From contig PIVM01000004.1 of assembly GCA_003353945.1 (NCBI GenBank), forward strand, positions 55,166 through 119,165: a DNA stretch of 64,000 nucleotides. Reading direction: 5' to 3'. The notes below the pieces were generated by a model that was not told the origin of the DNA, did not search any database, and saw only the letters and a program-made list of their open reading frames with translations. The DNA comes from Gammaproteobacteria bacterium. GTDB lineage: Bacteria > Pseudomonadota > Gammaproteobacteria > Pseudomonadales > PIVM01. The first letter of the stretch is position 1, and each line of letters begins with the position of its first letter. Shown here in pieces: positions 52,725 through 61,127 of the stretch. A program made the position numbers and the translations under genes.

Positions 52725-55172
52725 ATGTTTCAGGAATATATCCAAAAAAGCACAAAGAAAGTGCTTTATATACTGGAAATTGCTGTGGGAGAGCTGGTTG
52801 CTCATAAGCAAAATGAACTCACTCCGGATTTTATCTTGTTGGCACTTTTGTCGCAGAATGATTCTGAGGCTATTCATGTCCTCGAAAAATTAGTTGATGA
52901 TACGGTTGATACGCTGTCTCAAATTCGCAGTCAAGTTTACAATATTTATGAAAAAAAAGCCCCGGTGCTTGCGAGCCAGGTTGTCGGCTCACAAGAGACA
53001 ACCAATTTATTTCAAGTAGCCTACAAAGAAGCAAAATCTCTTGGCGATGAATATATTTCCACTGGGACCCTGTTTTTGGCTTTTTTTGATATATCCGTTG
53101 GGGAAGCTTCAGAATATTTACCCAGTGTGGGACTTAACCGTGAAAAAGTACTCCAGAAGTTAAAGGAGCTCCGGGGAGGGCGCTTAATTAACAGTGAGCA
53201 AGCAGAAACTGAAGGTGATATTCTGGCCAAGTATACCCGTGATTTGACTGCTCTTGCGCGAAAGGAGGAGCTTGATCCGGTCATTGGTCGAGAGGATGAG
53301 CTTAGCCAGCTTATCCAAACGTTATCGCGCAGGAAGAAAAATAATCCAGCCCTAATTGGGGAGGCGGGTGTTGGAAAAACGGTCATTGTTGAGCTGCTCG
53401 CTCAAAAAATTGCAAGTGCAGACGTGCCGGATACTCTGCTAAATAAAAGACTTCTCTCATTGGAAATGGGAGAGATTGTTGCTGGCGCCTCTATGCGTGG
53501 AGAATTTGAGGAACGGCTAAAGTCAGTCAGAGATGCTGTTATTGAGGCTAAGGGTGGTGTTATCCTTTTTATTGATGAGCTGCATACCGTCGTGGGAGCC
53601 GGAGCAGGCTCCGGCGGCATTGATGCGCCTAGTTTACTTAAGACAGCGTTGTCGCAAGGCACGTTGCAGATAATAGGTGCAACCACCTCCGATGAATATA
53701 GACGCAATATTGAGGCGGACAAAGCCTTGGAGAGGCGTTTCCATCCCATTCTTGTGCGCGAGCCAAGTGTCGAAGATACGATTAAGATAATAGACGGCCT
53801 TGTGCCGCGCTATGAAAAACACCATCACATCCGCTATGAGAAGACTGCACTTGAGGGGGCTGTTAAGCTGTCTGAACGCTATATTACGGATCGTCGATTC
53901 CCTGATAAGGCGGTAGATCTTTTGGATGAGGCGGGTGCTCGAAAACATATCCAGCTTATCTCAATTCCACAAAACGTTAAAGATATAGAACGCCGGTCTC
54001 AAAAGTTAAATGCTGATAAAACGGATGCTTTTAACAATCGAGACTTTCAAACTGTGGCGAGTTTGCAAATGAACTTGCTTAAGATTGATGAAGAGTTACA
54101 AGAGGCTAGAAAACAATGGGACTCTGAGCGCAGTACGCTTAATAGTACGGTATCAGAGGAAGATATTGCTGAAGTCGTTTCCCATTGGACAGGAATTCCG
54201 GTGGCGCGCATGGTCGAATCTGAGGCTGAGAAGCTTGTGCGGATGGAAGAGAAACTACACAAAAGAATTATTGGGCAAGACAGCGCTGTACGGTCAGTTT
54301 CTGATGCGCTTCGCCGGAATCGCGCAGGCATCGGTTCACCGAAGCGACCCATCGGCACGTTTCTTTTTCTTGGCCCCACCGGAGTTGGTAAGACTGAACT
54401 GGCCAGGGCGTTAGCGACATTTTTATTGGATGATGAATCGCGGATTATTAGATTGGATATGTCGGAGTATATGGAACGACATGAAGTGTCGAAGATGATA
54501 GGAGCGCCGCCCGGATATATCGGCTATGGAGAGGGTGGGCAATTAACTGAAAATGTAAGGAGAAATCCTTACACTGTCGTCTTACTGGATGAGATGGAAA
54601 AGGCGCATCCTGATGTTTTCAATATGTTGTTGCAAATATTAGAAGATGGGCAATTGACGGACGCGCAAGGTCGGATGATCTCGTTTCGCAACACGATTAT
54701 CATTGGTACATCAAATTTGGGTACTGATATACTTTCCCCGGAAAAACGCCCGATTGGTTTTATCAAGTCGCAAATGCCAGACTATAACGAAGCGAAAAAT
54801 ATCGTAATGGGAGAGGTTAAAAAATTCTTTAAACCGGAGTTTTTAAATAGATTAGATGACGTTATTGTTTTCCATTATTTAGAAGAAGAACATGTGCGAC
54901 AGATAGCTGATTTGTTTGTGGATGAGTTAGCAGAACGAATGGCTCAACGGGGGATTTATATAGAAGTTTCCCATGATGTGGTTGATAAACTCGCTCACGA
55001 TGGATTTAATCCTGTCTATGGTGCTCGCCCGCTACGCCGAGAGGTAGAGAAGAAAATAGAAAATCCTTTAGCAATGAAAATAGTCAAAGGGGAATGTCCA
55101 GAGGGGTGTGTGATTGCGGTTGAGTTAAAGGATAATGAAATTGTCTTCGGTGTAAATGGTAACAGCCGGTAG
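52725..55172 (+). CDS. ClpC-type AAA+ unfoldase
   Basis: The 815-residue protein has two Clp_N repeats (about 1-150), AAA-1 (Walker A GEAGVGKT, about 211; Walker B ILFIDE), a short ClpC-type middle domain (about 415-465; DAFNNRDFQTVASLQMN), and AAA-2 (Walker A GPTGVGKT, about 549; Walker B VVLLDE). After the second Walker B, RPIGFIKSQ contains an IGF loop, the ClpP-docking motif of ClpC/ClpA. It is therefore likely to feed ClpP rather than act as a ClpB-like disaggregase. ClpC-type proteins are uncommon in gammaproteobacteria. The start has no clear ribosome site. No clpP or clpS is in the window. Confidence 0.93.
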   Translation: MFQEYIQKSTKKVLYILEIAVGELVAHKQNELTPDFILLALLSQNDSEAIHVLEKLVDDTVDTLSQIRSQVYNIYEKKAPVLASQVVGSQETTNLFQVAYKEAKSLGDEYISTGTLFLAFFDISVGEASEYLPSVGLNREKVLQKLKELRGGRLINSEQAETEGDILAKYTRDLTALARKEELDPVIGREDELSQLIQTLSRRKKNNPALIGEAGVGKTVIVELLAQKIASADVPDTLLNKRLLSLEMGEIVAGASMRGEFEERLKSVRDAVIEAKGGVILFIDELHTVVGAGAGSGGIDAPSLLKTALSQGTLQIIGATTSDEYRRNIEADKALERRFHPILVREPSVEDTIKIIDGLVPRYEKHHHIRYEKTALEGAVKLSERYITDRRFPDKAVDLLDEAGARKHIQLISIPQNVKDIERRSQKLNADKTDAFNNRDFQTVASLQMNLLKIDEELQEARKQWDSERSTLNSTVSEEDIAEVVSHWTGIPVARMVESEAEKLVRMEEKLHKRIIGQDSAVRSVSDALRRNRAGIGSPKRPIGTFLFLGPTGVGKTELARALATFLLDDESRIIRLDMSEYMERHEVSKMIGAPPGYIGYGEGGQLTENVRRNPYTVVLLDEMEKAHPDVFNMLLQILEDGQLTDAQGRMISFRNTIIIGTSNLGTDILSPEKRPIGFIKSQMPDYNEAKNIVMGEVKKFFKPEFLNRLDDVIVFHYLEEEHVRQIADLFVDELAERMAQRGIYIEVSHDVVDKLAHDGFNPVYGARPLRREVEKKIENPLAMKIVKGECPEGCVIAVELKDNEIVFGVNGNSR

Positions 55173-55284
55173 GATGTTGACGGATTTGCTAACAGGGATA
55201 GAGTTAGTGGCTTTACATGTATCTATCCTTACTATTTTTTAAAACCAGTGACCCAGGAGGGGGATGCCATTTTTTTGCGAGACT

Positions 55285-55308
55285 CCCCTCCTGCACGCAG
55301 TGGAGGGG
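55285..55308. terminator. Hairpin after the ClpC-like gene
   Basis: CCCCTCC and GGAGGGG pair around a 10-base loop, 113 bp after the stop codon and before the convergent gene at 55357. No T run follows, so termination is uncertain. Confidence 0.4.
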
Positions 55309-55356
55309 CGGTTCAGCATCTATGGCTTGTGGCGGGTCTGTGTAATTTCCGCGGCC

Positions 55357-56529
55357 CTAATGCCGAAGATACAAATTCAACAATTCTGGACTGATGGTTT
55401 GTAATCGCTTGCGTGCATCAAGTTCGCAGAAATCACGGTGACGCGCCTGCAGTAGTGTCGTCATGGCCAGGCTGGCTGGATGGCTTAAGGCCGGGATCTT
55501 GTTTAGGTGGTGAATGAGGCCAGGTTCGCGTAACAAAACAAAGGCGGGGAACATCTTGATAGACCAATCGTCATTGCTTTCCAAAAACTGTTGCCAGAGT
55601 TCTGTAATGACTTGGTCGCGGCTTGCTTCTATGGCATCTTCGGCCGGTTCAGGAAATTTTTCAGAAAGAAAACACCATAAAAGCAAGGTGTTTTCTTTTT
55701 GCTTTAACGCTGTTGTGCATTCAATGAGTGAAACGATAAGTTCGGGCTGTTCGTAGCACTGTATTTCTGCGCGCAAGCAGCAGGCTGCTTCTTGCCAGTC
55801 GGGTATTTTTCGTAGTGTGTAATTGCAGTGCAGCTTAGGTTGATTGGGGTCAAAGGGTTGAGCTTCCAGGTTTTTTGCCAAGCGTCGCCAGGCCAGGGCG
55901 ATATAATCGCGTGCTGAGCCACGCAGCAGCTCTTCTGCTAAGCCACACACTTCCTGTTCCAGTCCGTCCAGTTCGTTCAACAAGGAATCCGGTGGGATAG
56001 TGGCTTGGTTTTGCATGTGCCAACCGTAATTGAGTAGGTCCTGATAGGCGCCAAGCTGTGGATGAGTATTGTTGGCTTTGCTCAGCTGCAGCAATTGCTC
56101 TTCTGCCTGTTCCCACTGGTGGTCGCTAAGCGCATCGATCAGTAGGTTCTCTGCCACCACGGCAGAATTATCCATAAACAGATCGGGTTGCATTAAGTCC
56201 TGTGGGCGTTGCCAGCATTGCGTTAGTTGCTGGTGCAAAGTGCTATCGCTAGTGCTTTGCAATTTTAGGGGTGTTGGCAAATCCCAACTGTAATAATCCT
56301 GTGAGGAGGCAGTGAGTTTGAGGGCTTTGGCGTGTTGTTCAGTTTGATCGGTGAGTGCGGCAATAGCCTTGTCATCCAGCGCTATCTTGTCCAATAGTGT
56401 GGGGAGCTTTCCCCTTCGCCAGGCTTCGTATTCGCTGTAGGGCAGCAGGTTTTGTTCCAACAACCAATCCAGCAGACTGAATTTGCCCTTGTGATTAAGA
56501 TGATGCTCCATGGTCGCCAGGTCTAGCAT
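55357..56529 (-). CDS. Unknown protein, SNF2-helicase partner
   Basis: This 390-residue soluble protein is not recognised. It begins with a helical region (FSLLDWLLEQNLLPYSEYEAW) and is largely alpha-helical throughout (LLIDALSDHQWEQAEEQLLQL, then LEQEVCGLAEELLRGSARDYIALAW), which would suit a helical-repeat adaptor. Cys and Trp are frequent. Its ATG overlaps the SNF2 stop by 7 bp, so the two are translationally coupled and probably act together in DNA or RNA remodelling. The function is not known. Confidence 0.65.
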   Translation of the reverse strand: MLDLATMEHHLNHKGKFSLLDWLLEQNLLPYSEYEAWRRGKLPTLLDKIALDDKAIAALTDQTEQHAKALKLTASSQDYYSWDLPTPLKLQSTSDSTLHQQLTQCWQRPQDLMQPDLFMDNSAVVAENLLIDALSDHQWEQAEEQLLQLSKANNTHPQLGAYQDLLNYGWHMQNQATIPPDSLLNELDGLEQEVCGLAEELLRGSARDYIALAWRRLAKNLEAQPFDPNQPKLHCNYTLRKIPDWQEAACCLRAEIQCYEQPELIVSLIECTTALKQKENTLLLWCFLSEKFPEPAEDAIEASRDQVITELWQQFLESNDDWSIKMFPAFVLLREPGLIHHLNKIPALSHPASLAMTTLLQARHRDFCELDARKRLQTISPELLNLYLRH

Positions 56530-59405
56530 GATGCGGTGTCTTCCTCTTTAATCAGGTTCAATAGATCGCCCAGGCCAATGCTGAACTGTTCGCTCTCGTG
56601 TTGTGCCTGATGATTGACGGATTCACTGAGTATCGCTTTGCGCTCTTGTAATTGTGCTATTTTCTCTTCTATCGTGTTTTCGACAATCAGCTTATAAACG
56701 AATACCTGTTTATCCTGTCCGATGCGGTGTGCGCGATCCGTGGCTTGGCGTTCAGCAGCACTATTCCACCAGGGGTCGTAGTGGATAACCGTGTCGGCAC
56801 GGGTAAGATTCAGGCCGACGCCTCCGGCTTTGAGGCTGATGAGAAATACTGGCGCATCACCCGCCTGGAACGCATCAACGGCTTGCTGACGATTTTTTGT
56901 GGCACCCGTCAGCATTAGGTAAGGGATATCCATTTTCTGTAGTTCGTTGGCCAATAAATCCAGCATGGATGTGAATTGTGAAATCAGCAAAACAGCGCGT
57001 TTTTCTGCAACGAGCTCCTCAATCATCTGCATGCAGAGCTCTCGTTTCGCTGATGCAATATTTTCGCCGAGTAGTTGAGGATCGCAGCAAGCTTGTCGCA
57101 GCTTGAGTAATGCCGCCAGTACCTGGATGTGTTGTTGCCCTTCACCATTGTGTTGCGAAAATTTGTCCTGTAATTCCCACCAGCTTTTTGATTTGAGTTC
57201 CTCGTAAAAAGCGTATTGTTCATCCCCCATTACAATGGACGGAATAATTTCAGTTTTAGCCGGTAAATCCTTGGCAACCTCATTCTTTGTTCGGCGCAGC
57301 ATAAGGGGGGCAACTCGTCCTAGCAGTTGCTGCAAGCGTTGTTGGTTGCCGTACTGTTCAATCGGTTTGCGAAAGTGTCGTTTAAAATCGCCCGTACTGC
57401 CAAGGCATCCAGGCATTAGGAAATCGAAAATCGACCACAGTTCTCCCAGATGGTTTTCCACGGGTGTGCCGGACAGGCAAAGACGATGTTGGCTGTGGAT
57501 TTGTCGGACGGATTGACTAACGCGGGTATGTGAGTTTTTGATCATTTGTGCTTCATCCAGCACCAGCCAGCTGAAACTATACTGTTGCCAAAGATCAATG
57601 TCTCTGGCCGCCAGGGCGTAACTGGTGATCACCAGATCATGCTGTGTAATGGTTTCCCATAGCAAATGGCGTTGTTGTCCGTGCATAATCTGACAGGTCA
57701 TTGTTGGTGTAAAACGACGAATTTCATTGGACCAGTTATGTATCAAGCTGGTGGGAGCAATAATTAACACGGGTTCTTGGAGCTGGCCAAGTTGCTTTTC
57801 AAGAAACAGGTGAGCAAGCGTTTGCAGCGTTTTCCCCAAACCCATGTCATCTGCCAGCAGACCGTTGCTCTGGTGTTTTTTGATATGTTGCAACCAGCAA
57901 ACGCCGTGCTGTTGGTAGTGGCGAAGCTCGGCATTTAAGCCGTCCAGAGAAAGTGTTTGAAGTGCAGGCATTTGCCGCAGATCAAGGGCATTGTCGAGTA
58001 ACTCGGTGTCCCCTGTCCATTGCGTGTTTTCGGGTTGATTGTCATGTAGTTGGGCCAAACGGCCCAGCTGACTTATGGGAAGCTGCTGATCATTGTTTTT
58101 TAATAGGCCATGTAGTTCTTCCGTTAAAGCACCTATCTGTTTGATTGGCAACAAGAGCAGGCATCCATCGCCCAGCGCCAGGGTATGGTGATCACTGCCC
58201 TCCTGAGTGGCCAGCAAATCGAGCTTTGAGAGCAGATCAAGTAGCTCAACATTTCGATCCTCAAGATGCAGTTGAATCGATAGCTTCCAGTGCTGATCAT
58301 CCAAGTGTTTTACATCGAATAACCATTTTTCGGGTATGACATAGTGGTGGCGGAAACCGCTTTCAATAACAAAGCGGAAGCCGTGGTTTTGCAAGTGTTC
58401 TCGGGCCTGCGTTAGCAGCACCTGCCAACTGTTGTCCTCGTCTGCGATCCAGCAGAGCGAATGGGAGCTTGGAGAAAATCCGCCGAGATGGTTTAGCAGC
58501 TCCGCACAGAGTTCACGTTCGCGTTCTTTTTCTCGTATCAGGCAGCGCAGTACTGAACCATCCCAATAGCTGGTTGGCGCACTGTTCTCCATCTCAGTGA
58601 TTGTGGTGCAAAATTGATCGCTGCAGTAACGAAATTCCAGGGAGAGCAAATCCGGGCCGCGTTTTGCTGGCGTTGCATGCAATCTAAGAATGGGTATCAA
58701 TTGTGCGCTATAGTTTTGCGGCGATGGCTCAAGGGGAAGGGGTAAATGTAGAGCTTGCCACCGCTCTTGGTTGAGGGAGATAAATTCGCTGACATCATAA
58801 AGGCTTACTGCGTGTTGGCAACGACGTAGTTCGCCGATTGCATCGCTTGACAGCGTACCGCTTCCTCGGTGAATGGACTGCGTTTTACTCTGTAAGACAA
58901 AGGGAATATTTGAGATAAAAAACAGCTGCAGTGACGAGTCGTTCTGCCATCGGAGAATTTGAGCGCCATAAGCATCGAAATGCCAGAACGGCTTAATTTG
59001 ATGATCTTCACCTTGATGCACAGATAGCCAGTTTCCTTGGGGTTGTTCTATAAAGCAACGGCCAGTCTCCAACAATCGTGCGAGAAAAACCGAGCTGCAT
59101 TTTGCAATGGAGTAGATGGATGGGGAGGCTTGATACTGGGTTAAAGGGCCTTTGTTCGGTCGGTCTTGCAAGAGTTGTTGTATCAGGGCTATGTCATGAA
59201 TGCCCAGAAAAGCGGGCGGTGTTTTCAAATGTGATGCTTGAATCTCATAGGGTTGTTCTTGGTTTTTCAGCTGTCCGTGCTCAAATTCAGCCAAGTACAG
59301 CTGCAGATGGGCATTGTTTGAATTTTGGCCAACGTGAAGCAGATAACAGAGCTTAAGCCCATGTTTGTCATGAGATTGTTGACGAAGTTGGTTTAAAAAA
59401 CGCAT
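56523..59405 (-). CDS. SNF2-family helicase-like ATPase
   Basis: A 960-residue protein with the SNF2/Rad54-type motor in its C-terminal half. Walker A is ADDMGLGKTLQTLAHLFL (about residue 520), followed by a Walker B of VLDEAQMIKN (DEAQ box, about 618). The second lobe has SLKAGGVGLNLTRADTVIHY, then DPWWNSAAERQATDRAHRIGQ, the arginine-finger motif. The N-terminal about 480 residues form an unrecognised domain. SNF2 proteins translocate on double-stranded DNA and remodel nucleoprotein. The partner gene follows directly. Confidence 0.92.
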   Translation of the reverse strand: MRFLNQLRQQSHDKHGLKLCYLLHVGQNSNNAHLQLYLAEFEHGQLKNQEQPYEIQASHLKTPPAFLGIHDIALIQQLLQDRPNKGPLTQYQASPSIYSIAKCSSVFLARLLETGRCFIEQPQGNWLSVHQGEDHQIKPFWHFDAYGAQILRWQNDSSLQLFFISNIPFVLQSKTQSIHRGSGTLSSDAIGELRRCQHAVSLYDVSEFISLNQERWQALHLPLPLEPSPQNYSAQLIPILRLHATPAKRGPDLLSLEFRYCSDQFCTTITEMENSAPTSYWDGSVLRCLIREKERERELCAELLNHLGGFSPSSHSLCWIADEDNSWQVLLTQAREHLQNHGFRFVIESGFRHHYVIPEKWLFDVKHLDDQHWKLSIQLHLEDRNVELLDLLSKLDLLATQEGSDHHTLALGDGCLLLLPIKQIGALTEELHGLLKNNDQQLPISQLGRLAQLHDNQPENTQWTGDTELLDNALDLRQMPALQTLSLDGLNAELRHYQQHGVCWLQHIKKHQSNGLLADDMGLGKTLQTLAHLFLEKQLGQLQEPVLIIAPTSLIHNWSNEIRRFTPTMTCQIMHGQQRHLLWETITQHDLVITSYALAARDIDLWQQYSFSWLVLDEAQMIKNSHTRVSQSVRQIHSQHRLCLSGTPVENHLGELWSIFDFLMPGCLGSTGDFKRHFRKPIEQYGNQQRLQQLLGRVAPLMLRRTKNEVAKDLPAKTEIIPSIVMGDEQYAFYEELKSKSWWELQDKFSQHNGEGQQHIQVLAALLKLRQACCDPQLLGENIASAKRELCMQMIEELVAEKRAVLLISQFTSMLDLLANELQKMDIPYLMLTGATKNRQQAVDAFQAGDAPVFLISLKAGGVGLNLTRADTVIHYDPWWNSAAERQATDRAHRIGQDKQVFVYKLIVENTIEEKIAQLQERKAILSESVNHQAQHESEQFSIGLGDLLNLIKEEDTASC

Positions 59406-59475
59406 AGGCTGCTTTGGTATACAAAACAGCGGAGTATATCAAAATATGGTTGGCCGGAAGAAATTTCAGGCAATA

Positions 59476-59501
59476 AAAAGCCGGGCTAATGCCCGGCTTC
59501 T
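59476..59501 (-). terminator. Orphan Rho-independent terminator
   Basis: On the minus strand GCCGGGC, a 4-base loop and GCCCGGC are followed by TTTTTATT. It lies 70 bp upstream of the SNF2 gene and after no annotated gene, so it implies an unannotated minus-strand transcript. On the + strand the tail is TTCTTAATTT, which is weaker. Confidence 0.8.
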
Positions 59502-59833
59502 TAATTTAAACACTCCTTGTTTAGCTCAAATCCGTATGAGCCATGTACTTCCTTGGTACGGGTTCCATTATCCAGATTGTCGAAGTGGATGGAATGGGAA
59601 ATATTAGTAAAAGAGTGTAAGAGATTTCTTACATAAGCAGTTCGAATTACAGGTGAAAAATCGGGAAAGTACTTCTACATTCACATCATCCCGGCCAGAA
59701 TAGGCTCATTTATCATAAGCTCAGCATGTATTTTGCCTTATTCAATAGTTCAATAGCTCATGTGGGATTTCTAAGAGGGTATAGCAAATATTGATGATTT
59801 TCAATGAGTTAATTGTGACAAGGTAGGGGCAGT

Positions 59834-59872
59834 AGGATCGGGAAATAGGATCGGGAAATAGGATCGGGAAAT
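59834..59872 (+). repeat. Three perfect 13-bp tandem repeats
   Basis: AGGATCGGGAAAT is repeated three times head to tail at 59834, 59847 and 59860, followed by AGG. It lies in the gap upstream of the membrane-protein gene. Confidence 0.9.
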
Positions 59873-60171
59873 AGGTTATTGCTCTTGTTAACGCTTCTTG
59901 CGATGATGTGTTTTTTCAATCATGCTAAAGATTGATTGTCTTGATTAATCATAATTGGGCTATACAATTGCCTGTTGATATATTGGGCACATCAAGTCTC
60001 CTAGCTGATAGTGAAACTCAAGGCGAGGATATCTGCGCCGAAGCGTAACGAGAAGAAGATATGCTTTGATGTTACGAATAGGTTCATAGCTGGCAATGAT
60101 GTTGGCAATGGTAAAAAGGGGAGCTCCTGCTCAAATACCATCTAACTTTCATTACGTATTATAAGTTTGAA

Positions 60172-60855
60172 ATGACAAATTTTTCTTCAACAGCAGCCCA
60201 TTTAAATCCTGGCCAACAACAACTGTTTATTATTGATATTTTTCGCCTTGTTGGTCTTTTGCTTCTTATTCCTGCGAGTACTCGCCTATTAATAGGCTTA
60301 TTTTTTATATTTTGGATGCCGCTCACGTTGATTTTCGGTTTTTTTGTGGTAATCAATGGAATGTGTTGTCTCTACTGGTTGACCTTTGTACTACCTCTAG
60401 CACCAGAACGAAAGTTACCAAGGTATATTATTTATAGTCTTGTTGCATTTGTTATTGTGTACTTGTATGTATTTATAGCATATGACTTGGCTTATCATCA
60501 GATTGGGCCAGTGGTTTTTATTCCTATCGCTATCCTTTGTCATGTGCTGTTTTTCAAAAGATATGCGGAAACACTACAAGCATTCCGGACTGAGCTGAAG
60601 GCTCGGCAGAAAAACAGCAACTACTTTGACAAAATTCTCCGATTTCTTATTCGGATATGGCTGTGCGTAGCGGGAATTCTTGTTGTTGTCGCGATAGTAG
60701 GTTGCTACATTGGCAATGGCATGCTGGCGGTAGAGGCTCTATTTGCACCAAATAATTATGTAAATTGGACTCTTGCCTTTATAGTGATGTCACCCGCACT
60801 GTTATATGTGTTGAGAACACACTACGTTGCACTCACTCTGAAATGCAAAACATAG
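60172..60855 (+). CDS. Polytopic membrane protein, unknown
   Basis: The 227-residue protein is mostly hydrophobic with about six predicted helices (for example LVGLLLLIPASTRLLIGLFF, then FGFFVVINGMCCLYWLTFVL and IYSLVAFVIVYLYVFIAY). Between helices are basic stretches (RTELKARQKNSNYFDK). I recognise no family. The ATG has no strong ribosome site. The gene is flanked by repeat-containing intergenic DNA on both sides and its codon usage is AT-rich, so it may be a recent arrival. Confidence 0.6.
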   Translation: MTNFSSTAAHLNPGQQQLFIIDIFRLVGLLLLIPASTRLLIGLFFIFWMPLTLIFGFFVVINGMCCLYWLTFVLPLAPERKLPRYIIYSLVAFVIVYLYVFIAYDLAYHQIGPVVFIPIAILCHVLFFKRYAETLQAFRTELKARQKNSNYFDKILRFLIRIWLCVAGILVVVAIVGCYIGNGMLAVEALFAPNNYVNWTLAFIVMSPALLYVLRTHYVALTLKCKT

Positions 60856-60865
60856 AAGACCTCTT

Positions 60866-60965
60866 TTAGCTGAAGGTTTTTTCTAGCAGAAGGTTCTTCT
60901 TTTTAGCTGAGGGCTCTTCTCTCTAGCTGAGGGCTCTTTTCTTTGGCTGAGGGCTCTTTTCTAGT
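60866..60965 (+). repeat. Five degenerate tandem repeats of about 20 bp
   Basis: Units such as AGCTGAGGGCTCTTTTCTTT recur five times after the membrane-protein gene, the last three nearly identical and the first two diverged (AGCTGAAGGTTTTTT, AGCAGAAGGTTCTTC). Each has a small GAAG/CTTC or AGGGCTCTT core. This may be a decayed terminator array or a variable-number repeat. Confidence 0.75.
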
Positions 60966-61127
60966 GAAAAGCACGTTGGCTAAGTAAAGCTGGCAATGTT
61001 GCGGGCTTCAGACTGCGGGAAACTCAATTTTTCGATGCGATTACTAATGCTATGGCGCAAAAAGTTGCGGGGGAATAGCTGGGCTTGGTGCTAAAAGAGG
61101 CACATATTTCAAGCAAACAAATTACTG

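Larger units (their letters stand above)
59406..60171. other. 766-bp intergenic region with terminator and repeats
   Basis: No gene is confidently seen. The region holds a strong minus-strand terminator (59476-59501), which must end a transcript arising further right, and 13-bp tandem repeats (59834-59872). The minus strand from 59518 to about 59680 is free of stops in one frame, reading ...TRTKEVHGSYGFELNKECLN at its end, but has no start codon. Confidence 0.5.

Noticed and set aside
59834-59872. Tandem repeats as a possible CRISPR array
   Set aside because: Units are only 13 bp and directly adjacent without spacers, and no cas gene is present.
60966-61080. Stop-free stretch of about 36 codons ending in a VAGE-like tail
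   Set aside because: It has no start codon or ribosome site, and this length is common by chance.
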